Source of the DNA: Streptomyces sp. DvalAA-43
GTDB taxonomy: Bacteria; Actinomycetota; Actinomycetes; Streptomycetales; Streptomycetaceae
Direction of reading: 5' to 3'
DNA length: 64,000 bases
Assembly (NCBI RefSeq): GCF_900091725.1
Contig: NZ_FMBW01000052.1
Span: forward strand, 62,001 to 126,000
Shown here: positions 17,706-25,411 of the stretch, piece by piece
How positions within the stretch are numbered: the stretch's first letter is position 1
Layout of the letters: every line of letters begins with the position of its first letter
The notes under the pieces: model-generated
The model's database searches: none
The model's input: only the letters and a program-made list of their open reading frames with translations
Told to the model about the DNA's origin: nothing
Position numbers and translations under genes: made by a program

Positions 17706-18704
17706 TCATTCCTGCCCGCCATGCTCCGGCACCGCCAGCGCGATCCCGAGCGGCGTCCGTTCGTACAGCACCTGGTGCCCGTACCGGCGCGACGTCAGCA
17801 ACCCCGCCGCGCGCAGCACCGACAGATGCTCCGACACGGAGGACACCGCGAGGCCCAGCCGGTGCGCGAGCGCGCTCGGGCCGGCCGGTTCGTCGAGCGC
17901 GCACAGGACATCGGCCCGGCCACGCCCCAGCAGCCGGGCGAGCGCCTGCGGGGTGCGGTCGGCGGGTTCGGTCCACAGCCCGCCGATGCCGCGCGCCGGA
18001 TAGACGACCGCGGGCTGCCACGGCGGTTCGAAGCCGCTGACCGTGTCCGGCCAGCAGAAGACGCTGGGGATCAGGACCAGCCCCTGCCCGCCGAGCACCC
18101 GGCTGTGCCTGCCGTGCGTCCCGACGATGGTGAGGGTCGATCCCGACCAGCTCAGCTGGGGGCTCAGCTCGCCCAGCAGCCGCTCGAAACCGATCGCGGC
18201 GAGCCGCCGCGAGTGGTAGGCGATGTCCGCCTCCAGCAGGGCGCGCAGCCGGGGCCAGTGCGGTTCGACCAGCACCCGCCAGGCCTGTTCCAGCAGGTCG
18301 GCCAGGTCCCGGACGGTCCGGGCGGGATCGGCGAGCAGCGCCCGCCCGGTGGGGGAGTGCAGCAGCTCCGGACGGTTCGCCAGCGTCAGCGCGATGTCCC
18401 GGCGGGCGACCTCCGGATCGACGGACCGCACCCCCGCGATCTCCTCCTCGAAGGTGGGGACCGGGCCGGTCGGCGGCGGGCTGAAGAAGTCGGGGTTGTG
18501 CCCGCGCCGTGCCATCAGCAGCCACAGCGGTTCGAGGTCGAGGCCGTCGGCCGCGTCGCGGATCAGCCGGAGCCACGGCAGGTGGTACCCGTGCCGCTCC
18601 GGCCGGGCCAGGACGCGCACGGCCGCCTGGGTCTCGCCGAGCGGCGAGAGCGTGAACCGGCAGCGGACCAGATCGCTCTCGTCCAGGTACAGATGGGACG
18701 GCAA
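17706..18704 (-). CDS. ArsR-like winged-helix regulator with N-terminal DUF5937
   Basis: This 332-aa regulator has a DUF5937-type N-terminal region (about residues 1-240). A C-terminal ArsR-like helix-turn-helix follows at about 250-315 (LGRGRADVLCALDEPAGPSALAHRLGLAVSSVSEHLSVLRAAGLL). The start is an unusual TTG at 18704, supported by GGAAGGG 7 nt upstream and by the absence of a nearby ATG or GTG in frame. It is divergent from an MFS exporter with a perfect inverted repeat between them, the classic repressor/efflux arrangement. Confidence 0.9.
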   Translation of the reverse strand: MPSHLYLDESDLVRCRFTLSPLGETQAAVRVLARPERHGYHLPWLRLIRDAADGLDLEPLWLLMARRGHNPDFFSPPPTGPVPTFEEEIAGVRSVDPEVARRDIALTLANRPELLHSPTGRALLADPARTVRDLADLLEQAWRVLVEPHWPRLRALLEADIAYHSRRLAAIGFERLLGELSPQLSWSGSTLTIVGTHGRHSRVLGGQGLVLIPSVFCWPDTVSGFEPPWQPAVVYPARGIGGLWTEPADRTPQALARLLGRGRADVLCALDEPAGPSALAHRLGLAVSSVSEHLSVLRAAGLLTSRRYGHQVLYERTPLGIALAVPEHGGQE

Positions 18705-18723
18705 GGGCGGACCCTTCCTGCTG

Positions 18724-18745
18724 ACTTTCGGCGTGGGCCGAAAGT
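18724..18745. promoter_or_regulatory. Operator between the ArsR-like regulator and the MFS exporter
   Basis: Perfect 9-bp arms ACTTTCGGC and GCCGAAAGT are separated by GTGG. The site is 20 bp from the regulator's start and 37 bp from the exporter's start, so binding could block both promoters. Confidence 0.75.
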
Positions 18746-18781
18746 CTACGGAGAGCCGCCGCCGCCCCGCAGGCTGCGACC

Positions 18782-20146
18782 ATGCCCTCAGAGACCGGGA
18801 CTCCCGCGGATCTTCCCGCCGACGCGACCGCCGACTCGACCGATGACGCGCCCGACGACGTGCTTCCTTCCGTCACGCCCCCGCCCGCTCCCGCCCCCGG
18901 CGGCTACCGCGCGGTCTTCGCCGTGCGGGAGTTCCGGGCGGTCTTCGCCGCGCATCTGCTCTCGCTGCTCGGCGTCGTCGTCAGCGAACTCGCGCTCACC
19001 GTGCTCGTCTACGACCTCACCGACTCGCCGCTGCTCAGTGCCCTCACCTTCGCGCTCGGCCTGCTGCCGTACCTCGTCGGCGGCACCCTCCTCGCCGGGG
19101 TCGCCGACCGCTACCCGGCCCGCCGGGTGCTGGTCACCTGCGACCTGGTCTGCGCCGGCTGCGTCGCCGTGATGGTGCTGCCGGGCACCCCGGTCGCCGG
19201 ACTCCTCGTGCTGCGCTGCCTCGTCGCCGCCGTCTCGCCCGTCTTCACCGGGACCAGGACGGCCGCGCTCGCCGACATCCTCGGCGAGGGCGACCTGTAC
19301 GTGCTGGGGCGCTCCCTGCTGCGGATCGTCTCGCAGAGCGCCCTGCTGGCCGGCTTCGGCGTGGGCGGGCTGCTGCTCGCCGTGGTCTCGCCGCGCGGCG
19401 CGATCACGATCACCGTCGCCACCTTCCTCTGCTCGGCCGCTCTGCTCCGCCTCGGCACCCGCGACCGGCCCGCCCGCCTCGGCGCCGGACGCGACGGCAG
19501 CCTGCTCCGGGAGTCGTTGTCCGGGGCCCGGCTGGTCCTCGGCCACCGCCGGATCCGCGCGCTGCTGCTGCTCTTCTGGCTGCCCCCGGCGTTCGTCGTC
19601 GCCCCGGAGGCGCTCGCCGCCCCGTACGCCGACGAGATCGGTGTGGGCAGTGCCGCGCTGGGGCTGCTGATGTGCGCGATGCCGGTCGGCCACATCGCCG
19701 CCGAGCTGTACGCGGGCGCCGCGCTCGGCCCCCGGGTCCGCTCCCTGATCGTGCTGCCGTTCGCCGCGGCCGGACTGCTGCCCCTCGCGCTGTACGGGCT
19801 CCGTCCCGGCGCGGTGCTGACCGCCGTCGCGCTGGTGCTGGCCGGTGCGGCGTCGGCGTACGTCATCGGCCTCGACCAGTGGTTCGTCGACGCCGTCCCC
19901 GACGAACTGCGCGGCCGGGCCATGACCCTGCTCACCGCCGGACTGATGACGCTCCAGGGCGTCGGCATGGCCCTGGCCGGTCTGGCCGCCGAGTTCTTCC
20001 CCGTGCACCAGGTGGTCGCCGGGGCCGGTGTCCTCGGCACCCTCTGTCTGCTGCCGCTCGTCGCCGAGGTCCGCAGAACCACACCCGCCCCAGGTATTCG
20101 GACCGAAGTTCGAGACGGGGCTGACCAGCATATGACCAGTGGGTAA
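18782..20146 (+). CDS. MFS transporter
   Basis: This 454-aa exporter has a 40-residue acidic/Pro-rich cytoplasmic N-terminus. About twelve hydrophobic segments follow from residue 52 onward. The MFS loop 2-3 motif is seen as GVADRYPARRVLV, and the central loop as LGTRDRPARLGAGRDG. It resembles the DHA/MFS-1 type drug exporters that accompany ArsR/DUF5937 repressors. The stop overlaps the region just before the MarR gene, so the two may be cotranscribed. The substrate is unknown. Confidence 0.9.
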   Translation: MPSETGTPADLPADATADSTDDAPDDVLPSVTPPPAPAPGGYRAVFAVREFRAVFAAHLLSLLGVVVSELALTVLVYDLTDSPLLSALTFALGLLPYLVGGTLLAGVADRYPARRVLVTCDLVCAGCVAVMVLPGTPVAGLLVLRCLVAAVSPVFTGTRTAALADILGEGDLYVLGRSLLRIVSQSALLAGFGVGGLLLAVVSPRGAITITVATFLCSAALLRLGTRDRPARLGAGRDGSLLRESLSGARLVLGHRRIRALLLLFWLPPAFVVAPEALAAPYADEIGVGSAALGLLMCAMPVGHIAAELYAGAALGPRVRSLIVLPFAAAGLLPLALYGLRPGAVLTAVALVLAGAASAYVIGLDQWFVDAVPDELRGRAMTLLTAGLMTLQGVGMALAGLAAEFFPVHQVVAGAGVLGTLCLLPLVAEVRRTTPAPGIRTEVRDGADQHMTSG

Positions 20147-20156
20147 GGTCGGTGCC

Positions 20157-20666
20157 GTGCCGAAGCCGCTCAGTCTCCCCTTCGACCCCATCGCCCGCGC
20201 CGACGAACTCTGGCAGCAGCGCTGGGGCCCCGTGCCCTCGATGGGGGCGATCACCTCGATCATGCGCGCCCAGCAGATCCTGCTGGCCGAGGTCGACGCG
20301 GTCGTCAAACCGTACGGACTGACCTTCGCGCGCTACGAGGCGCTGGTGCTGCTCACCTTCTCCAAGGCCGGTGAGCTGCCGATGTCCAAGATCGGTGAGC
20401 GGCTCATGGTCCACCCCACCTCCGTCACCAACACCGTGGACCGGCTGGTGCGCTCCGGCCTGGTCGCCAAGCGCCCCAACCCCAACGACGGCCGCGGCAC
20501 CCTCGCCTCCATCACCGACAAGGGCCGCGAGGTCGTCGAGGCGGCGACCGAGGACCTGGTGGCCATGGAGTTCGGGCTCGGCGCGTACGACGCCGAGGAG
20601 TGCGCGGAGATCTTCGCCATGCTGCGCCCGCTGCGGATCGCCGCGCAGGATTTCGACGAGGCGTAG
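20157..20666 (+). CDS. MarR-family transcriptional regulator
   Basis: This regulator of about 169 aa begins at GTG 20157 (PKPLSLPFDPIARADELW). A GTG at 20139 that overlaps the MFS stop would add six residues. The MarR core is at about residues 35-140: GLTFARYEALVLLTFSKAGELPMSKIGERL, SVTNTVDRLVRSGLV, KRPNPNDGRGTLASITDKG. It lies 10 bp past the MFS gene and 85 bp before a DUF3817 gene. The target is not evident from the sequence. Confidence 0.9.
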   Translation: MPKPLSLPFDPIARADELWQQRWGPVPSMGAITSIMRAQQILLAEVDAVVKPYGLTFARYEALVLLTFSKAGELPMSKIGERLMVHPTSVTNTVDRLVRSGLVAKRPNPNDGRGTLASITDKGREVVEAATEDLVAMEFGLGAYDAEECAEIFAMLRPLRIAAQDFDEA

Positions 20667-20751
20667 CGGAGGGGGCGCGGGGTGTAGAACGGCGTTTCGA
20701 GAGCCCGGCCCGCTGCAAGATCGCCCCGGTCGGCCGGTTACGCTCGATGCC

Positions 20752-21084
20752 ATGAAACGCAGTGTGCTGACCCGGTACCGGGTGATGGCCTACGTCACCG
20801 CCGTCATGTTGCTGGTGCTCTGCACCTGCATGGTCTTCAAGTACGGCTTCGACAAGGGCGAGGATCTGACGCTCGTCGTCTCCCAGGTCCACGGTGTGCT
20901 CTACATCATCTACCTGATCTTCGCCTTCGACCTCGGCTCCAAGGCGAAGTGGCCGATGGGCAAGCTGCTCTGGGTGCTGGTCTCCGGCACCATCCCGACG
21001 GCCGCGTTCTTCGTCGAGCGCAAGGTCGTCCGCGAGGTCGAGCCGCTGATCGTCGACGGTTCCCCCGCGACCGCCAAGGCCTGA
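20752..21084 (+). CDS. DUF3817 integral membrane protein
   Basis: This 110-aa membrane protein has hydrophobic segments at about residues 8-30, 42-62 and 70-92 and the family core HGVLYIIYLIFAFDLGSKAKWPMGKL. It is clearly related to the product of 17007-17357 (shared HGVL-IY and KWP). It precedes icmA by about 105 bp but is separated from it by a palindromic operator, so it is probably not cotranscribed. The function is unknown. Confidence 0.85.
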   Translation: MKRSVLTRYRVMAYVTAVMLLVLCTCMVFKYGFDKGEDLTLVVSQVHGVLYIIYLIFAFDLGSKAKWPMGKLLWVLVSGTIPTAAFFVERKVVREVEPLIVDGSPATAKA

Positions 21085-21156
21085 ACCGGCCGGACCCCGG
21101 TCCGCACCCCCCCCGAAACCGCCCCGCGCCGAAGCGCCGGGCGGTTTGCCATCGAC

Positions 21157-21180
21157 ATTTACTAGGACGTCCTAGTAAAT
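21157..21180. promoter_or_regulatory. Perfect 24-bp palindrome upstream of icmA
   Basis: The arms ATTTACTAGGAC and GTCCTAGTAAAT abut with no spacer and end 8 bp before the icmA start, directly against the ribosome site (GAAGG). Perfect symmetry and AT-rich ends in a GC-rich background mark it as an operator. The position suits a repressor that blocks the promoter or translation start. Confidence 0.8.
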
Positions 21181-21188
21181 TTGAAGGC

Positions 21189-22889
21189 ATGGACGCTGAC
21201 GCGATCGAGGAAGGCCGCCGCCGCTGGCAGGCCCGTTACGACAAGGCCCGCAAGCGTGACGCGGACTTCACCACACTCTCCGGGGACCCGGTGGAGCCCG
21301 CGTACGGTCCCCGTCCGGGTGACACGTACGAGGGATTCGAGCGGATCGGCTGGCCCGGTGAGTACCCCTTCACCCGGGGGCTCTACCCCACCGGCTACCG
21401 AGGCCGGACCTGGACCATCCGCCAGTTCGCCGGCTTCGGCAACGCCGAGCAGACCAACGAGCGCTACAAGATGATCCTCGCCGCGGGCGGCGGCGGGCTC
21501 AGCGTCGCCTTCGACATGCCGACGCTGATGGGCCGCGACTCCGACGACCCCCGTTCACTCGGGGAGGTCGGGCACTGCGGCGTGGCCATCGACTCCGCCG
21601 CCGACATGGAGGTCCTCTTCAAGGACATCCCGCTCGGCGACGTCACGACGTCCATGACGATCAGCGGACCCGCCGTCCCGGTCTTCTGCATGTACCTGGT
21701 CGCCGCCGAGCGCCAGGGCATCGACCCGGGCGTGCTCAACGGCACGCTCCAGACCGACATCTTCAAGGAGTACATCGCGCAGAAGGAGTGGCTCTTCCAG
21801 CCCGAACCCCATCTGCGCCTCATCGGCGACCTGATGGAGCACTGCGCCCGCGACATCCCCGCCTACAAGCCGCTCTCCGTCTCCGGCTACCACATCCGCG
21901 AGGCCGGGGCGACGGCCGCGCAGGAGCTCGCGTACACCCTCGCCGACGGTTTCGGCTACGTGGAGCTCGGCCTCTCCCGCGGTCTCGATGTCGACACCTT
22001 CGCGCCCGGCCTCTCCTTCTTCTTCGACGCGCACCTCGACTTCTTCGAGGAGATCGCCAAGTTCCGCGCGGCCCGCCGGATCTGGGCCCGCTGGATGAAG
22101 GAGACCTACGGCGCGAAGACCGACAAGGCGCAGTGGCTCCGCTTCCACACCCAGACCGCCGGGGTCTCGCTCACCGCCCAGCAGCCGTACAACAACGTCG
22201 TGAGGACGGCCGTGGAGGCGCTCTCCGCGGTCCTCGGCGGCACCAACTCGCTGCACACCAACGCGCTCGACGAGACCCTCGCGCTCCCCTCCGAGCAGGC
22301 CGCCGAGATCGCCCTGCGCACCCAGCAGGTGCTGATGGAGGAGACCGGCGTCGCCAATGTGGCCGATCCGCTGGGCGGTTCCTGGTACGTGGAGCAGCTC
22401 ACCGACCGGATCGAGGCCGACGCCGAGAAGATCTTCGAGCAGATCAAGGAGCGCGGCACCCGGGCCCACCCGGACGGGCAGCACCCCATCGGGCCGATCA
22501 CCTCCGGCATCCTGCGCGGCATCGAGGACGGCTGGTTCACCGGCGAGATCGCCGAGTCCGCCTTCCGCTACCAGCAGTCCCTGGAGAAGGGCGACAAGCG
22601 GGTCGTCGGCGTCAACGTCCACCACGGCTCGGTCACCGGCGACCTGGAGATCCTGCGGGTCAGCCACGAGGTCGAGCGCGAGCAGGTCCGGGTGCTCGGC
22701 GGCCGGAAGGACGCCCGGGACGACGCCCGGGTGAAGTCGGCGCTGGACGCGATGCTGGCCGCCGCCCGCGACGGCTCCAACATGATCGCGCCGATGCTCG
22801 ACGCGGTCCGGGCCGAGGCGACGCTCGGTGAGATCTGCGGGGTCCTGCGCGACGAATGGGGCACCTACACGGAGCCGCCCGGCTTCTGA
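21189..22889 (+). CDS. icmA: Isobutyryl-CoA mutase large subunit
   Basis: This 566-aa subunit of B12-dependent isobutyryl-CoA mutase interconverts isobutyryl-CoA and n-butyryl-CoA, connecting valine breakdown to butyryl/ethylmalonyl units. It contains only the TIM-barrel substrate domain; the B12-binding small subunit (icmB) is not in the window. The substrate-specificity residues agree with ICM rather than methylmalonyl-CoA mutase: F80 in TIRQFAGFG (Tyr in MCM) and Q198 in IAQKE. Length matches the known 566-aa IcmA. The ATG at 21189 has GAAGG just upstream. meaB, 10 kb upstream, would serve as its chaperone. The stop is 9 bp from the convergent TetR gene's end. Confidence 0.95.
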   Translation: MDADAIEEGRRRWQARYDKARKRDADFTTLSGDPVEPAYGPRPGDTYEGFERIGWPGEYPFTRGLYPTGYRGRTWTIRQFAGFGNAEQTNERYKMILAAGGGGLSVAFDMPTLMGRDSDDPRSLGEVGHCGVAIDSAADMEVLFKDIPLGDVTTSMTISGPAVPVFCMYLVAAERQGIDPGVLNGTLQTDIFKEYIAQKEWLFQPEPHLRLIGDLMEHCARDIPAYKPLSVSGYHIREAGATAAQELAYTLADGFGYVELGLSRGLDVDTFAPGLSFFFDAHLDFFEEIAKFRAARRIWARWMKETYGAKTDKAQWLRFHTQTAGVSLTAQQPYNNVVRTAVEALSAVLGGTNSLHTNALDETLALPSEQAAEIALRTQQVLMEETGVANVADPLGGSWYVEQLTDRIEADAEKIFEQIKERGTRAHPDGQHPIGPITSGILRGIEDGWFTGEIAESAFRYQQSLEKGDKRVVGVNVHHGSVTGDLEILRVSHEVEREQVRVLGGRKDARDDARVKSALDAMLAAARDGSNMIAPMLDAVRAEATLGEICGVLRDEWGTYTEPPGF

Positions 22890-22898
22890 GCGACGGCC

Positions 22899-23528
22899 CT
22901 ACGCGGAGGCCGCCGCCCCCAGCCCCGCGAGCAGCAGCACGGTGAAGCGCCGGGCCCAGTCCGCGTCGACGGACTCGGCGCTCACCAGGACCCGGTGCAC
23001 GACCGCGCCGGCGATCACGTCGAAGATCAGGTCGGCGGTGGTGGACGCCGTGCCCTCGTCCGGCTCGACGGGCAGTTCCCCGCGCTCCTGGGCCCGCCGG
23101 CGGCCCTGGAGCACCAGCCGTTTCTGCCGGTCCACGATCGAGTCGCGGATCCGGGTCCGCAGCGCCTCGTCGCGCGTCGACTCCGCGACCACCGCCATCA
23201 GCGCCGTCCGGGTCTCCGGCCGCTCCAGCAGCGCGGCGAACTGGAGCACCACCGCCTGCACATCGGCCGACAGACTGCCCAGATCGGGCAGCTCCAGTTC
23301 GTCGAAGAGGACCGCGACGGCGTCCACGACCAGCTCGTTCTTGCCCGCCCAGCGCCGGTACAGGGTCGTCTTGGCGACCCCGGCCCGCGTCGCCACATCG
23401 CCCATGGTCAGCTTCGACCAGCCGAGATCGACCAGGGACGCCCTGGTCGCCTCCAGGATCGCCTCGTCGGCAGCGGCGCTGCGCGGGCGTCCCGTTCGAG
23501 GGGGGCGGGGGTGGCTGCGGCTCAGCAT
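22899..23528 (-). CDS. TetR-family transcriptional regulator
   Basis: This 209-aa repressor has its N-terminal HTH at about residues 20-68 (ILEATRASLVDLGWSKLTMGDVATRAGVAKTTLYRRWAGKNEL). The C-terminal ligand domain includes VVAESTRDEALRTRIRDSIVDRQK. It carries a Pro/Arg-rich start (MLSRSHPRPPRTGRPRS). It is convergent with icmA and has an inverted repeat in its own promoter, so autoregulation is likely. Control of icmA is possible but the two palindromes differ. Confidence 0.92.
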   Translation of the reverse strand: MLSRSHPRPPRTGRPRSAAADEAILEATRASLVDLGWSKLTMGDVATRAGVAKTTLYRRWAGKNELVVDAVAVLFDELELPDLGSLSADVQAVVLQFAALLERPETRTALMAVVAESTRDEALRTRIRDSIVDRQKRLVLQGRRRAQERGELPVEPDEGTASTTADLIFDVIAGAVVHRVLVSAESVDADWARRFTVLLLAGLGAAASA

Positions 23529-23539
23529 GCGGCGACCAT

Positions 23540-23566
23540 ACCGGTCAGTAAGTAGAACGGACCGGT
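23540..23566. promoter_or_regulatory. Operator candidate upstream of the TetR gene
   Basis: ACCGGTC (23540-23546) and GACCGGT (23560-23566) are perfect inverted arms 13 bp apart and 12 bp upstream of the TetR start codon. This fits autorepression. Confidence 0.55.
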
Positions 23567-23623
23567 TCCGATCACCGTGAGACAGATCACCGGTCGCACC
23601 TGTGCGCGAGGGGTGCCCGCCAG

Positions 23624-23646
23624 TTACGCTACGGGTCGTAGCGTAA
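23624..23646. promoter_or_regulatory. Inverted repeat in the TetR/thioredoxin-TPR intergenic region
   Basis: Nine-base arms TTACGCTAC and GTAGCGTAA flank GGGTC. The 317-bp gap 23529-23845 also holds the TetR operator and a hairpin with arms ACGACGGC/GCCGTCGT and loop TCT (23649-23667). No further open frame with good codon use was seen there. Confidence 0.6.
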
Positions 23647-23845
23647 GGACGACGGCTCTGCCGTCGTGACGCCGCGACCGATTGACAGCCACAGGCACCG
23701 GGTGGGGACCCGGCGCCGAAACGGGTCTTTCAGGGGCCCTCGGACCGTGTCTGTCCGTGCACCCCGCACACCGGCGGGGGCAGCGGACGGGCGCGGTTCT
23801 CCCATCGCTTTCCGGATCGGTGCGCCAAGGGGGGAGGATGTACGC

Positions 23846-24814
23846 ATGCAGCCTAGGAACATGTCCATGAGCGGCGTCGTCGACCTCGCCGCGGTGAAGG
23901 CGGCCGGCGAGGCCAAGGTGAAGGCGGAGCAGGCCCGTGCCGAGGCCGCCCGGCAGGGTGGCGTCGGTGCCGTGTCGCCGTCCGCCCTGGTGATCGATGT
24001 CGATGAGGCAGGCTTCGAGAACGATGTCCTGCAGCGTTCCGCCGAGGTCCCGGTCGTCATCGACTTCTGGGCCGAGTGGTGCGAGCCGTGCAAGCAGCTG
24101 GGTCCGCTCCTGGAGCGCCTGGCCCATGAGTACAACGGCCGCTTCGTGCTGGCCAAGGTCGATGTCGACGCCAACCAGATGCTGATGCAGCAGTTCGGCA
24201 TCCAGGGCATTCCGGCGGTCTTCGCCGTCGTCGCCGGACAGGCCCTCCCGCTCTTCCAGGGCGCCGCGCCCGAGGCCCAGATCCGCCAGACGCTGGACCA
24301 GCTGATCCAGGTCGGCGAGGAGCGGTTCGGGCTCACCGGGATCGTGGTCGACCAGGACGCCGCCGAGAGCGCCGCTCCGGCCGAGGAGCCCGCGGGGCCG
24401 TACGACGCCCTGCTCGCCTCGGCCGTACAGGCCCTGGACGCCGACGACTTCGCCGGTGCCGTCCAGGCGTACAAGAACGTCCTGTCCGACGACCCCGCCA
24501 ACGTGGAGGCCAAGCTCGGCCTGGCCCAGGCCGAACTGCTCTCCCGCGTCAAGGAGTTGGACGCGCAGCAGGTCCGCGCGGACGCCGCGGCGAATCCGGC
24601 CGATGTCACGGCGCAGCTCGCCGCCGCCGATCTGGATCTGGTCGGCGGTCATGTCGAGGACGCCTTCGGCCGGCTCGTCGAGACGGTGCGGCGCACCTTC
24701 GGTGACGACCGGGACACGGCGAGGGTGCGGCTGCTGGAGCTGTTCGAGGTGATCGGCCCCGATGACCCGCGGGTCGGCGCCGCGCGCACGGCGCTGGCAC
24801 GGGTCTTGTTCTGA
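23846..24814 (+). CDS. Thioredoxin-TPR protein (CnoX/YbbN-like co-chaperone)
   Basis: This 322-aa protein has an Ala/Glu/Lys-rich N-terminal helix (residues 10-38). A thioredoxin domain follows at about 50-160 with the active site WCEPC (C79, C82), where classical thioredoxin has WCGPC. A C-terminal TPR region lies at about 190-320 (YDALLASAVQALDADDFAGAVQAYKNVLSDDPANVEAKLGLAQAEL). This layout is that of CnoX/YbbN, which protects substrates and passes them to chaperones. The ATG at 23846 has GGGGAGG 8 nt upstream. It is followed by a strong terminator. Confidence 0.9.
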   Translation: MQPRNMSMSGVVDLAAVKAAGEAKVKAEQARAEAARQGGVGAVSPSALVIDVDEAGFENDVLQRSAEVPVVIDFWAEWCEPCKQLGPLLERLAHEYNGRFVLAKVDVDANQMLMQQFGIQGIPAVFAVVAGQALPLFQGAAPEAQIRQTLDQLIQVGEERFGLTGIVVDQDAAESAAPAEEPAGPYDALLASAVQALDADDFAGAVQAYKNVLSDDPANVEAKLGLAQAELLSRVKELDAQQVRADAAANPADVTAQLAAADLDLVGGHVEDAFGRLVETVRRTFGDDRDTARVRLLELFEVIGPDDPRVGAARTALARVLF

Positions 24815-24820
24815 TCTGAC

Positions 24821-24859
24821 AAACGGCCGCGATGCCCTTCCGGGGATCGCGGCCGTTTT
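24821..24859 (+). terminator. Intrinsic terminator of the thioredoxin-TPR gene
   Basis: AAACGGCCGCGAT and ATCGCGGCCGTTT form a 13-bp stem around a 12-nt loop, followed by TTTTC. It starts 7 bp after the stop codon. Confidence 0.88.
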
Positions 24860-24879
24860 CGTGAAGAACGATAAGAGAA

Positions 24880-24914
24880 GCCTCTGCTTTACCAAATCTT
24901 GATAAAGCAGAGGC
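24880..24914. other. AT-rich 12-bp perfect hairpin of unknown role
   Basis: GCCTCTGCTTTA and TAAAGCAGAGGC pair perfectly around an 11-nt loop. It has no U-tract and follows the terminator by 20 bp. It is much less GC-rich than anything nearby. It could be a second terminator, an sRNA terminator-like stem or a protein site. Confidence 0.5.
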
Positions 24915-24916
24915 CT

Positions 24917-24931
24917 GTTACTCGCAGTAAA
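24917..24931. promoter_or_regulatory. GTTACT..AGTAA inverted repeat, copy 1
   Basis: GTTACT-CGC-AGTAAA is an imperfect version of the site at 25045-25062, located about 480 bp upstream of the DUF6230 gene. Confidence 0.4.
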
Positions 24932-25044
24932 TCGCGCTCCGGAATCTGTCCGGATTGACGCATGGATCCACCCTTTCGTCCTTCGGCTCGGCGCCACCCT
25001 GTGTGGCCGGGCGGTACCAGCCGGTCGCGCATCGGTTATCGGGC

Positions 25045-25062
25045 CGTTACTAGCGAGTAACG
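25045..25062. promoter_or_regulatory. CGTTACT..AGTAACG inverted repeat, copy 2
   Basis: Seven-base perfect arms surround AGCG. It is probably an operator for the DUF6230 operon, lying about 350 bp before its start. Confidence 0.55.
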
Positions 25063-25411
25063 AACCCCCTTGTGTCACGGGCGGGAATGCACCACGATCG
25101 GCCACGCTCGGTCCAATAACGTCAGCCCGGCGGCCAGTCGGCGCGGCGGCCCTGTTGGGTCCCCACCGAGTGGGCCGGCGGCAGTGGCGCCGGTTCCGGA
25201 CAGGGGGGTTCCTGTCGTCCGGCAGGGCCTGTCCGAACAGGTTGCGCGCATGCGTGGCCAGTGGTTGTCGCTCGGGGGTGATCGCCGGTGATTCGGACGC
25301 GGTTCATGCCTCCGTCGCGGGCGCTCTCCTTGCCGAGGACGTAGCACTTCTCCCATCCCAGGACGGGCCCAGGCCCGGACCGGAGATGTACGTCCGAGAA
25401 GGAGGAAAATT
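25063..25411 (+). other. Long non-coding leader upstream of the DUF6230 operon
   Basis: No convincing gene is seen in these 349 bp. Several self-complementary segments occur, notably CCGGACAGG near 25195 that can pair with CCTGTCGTCCGG just after it or with later CCTGTCCG. The region ends in a near-perfect Shine-Dalgarno (AGAAGGAGG). A structured 5' untranslated region is possible, but no known riboswitch class was recognised. Confidence 0.35.

Noticed and set aside
25063-25411. Known riboswitch upstream of the DUF6230 gene
   Set aside because: Self-complementary segments exist, but no consensus of a known class was recognised; only a structure search could decide.
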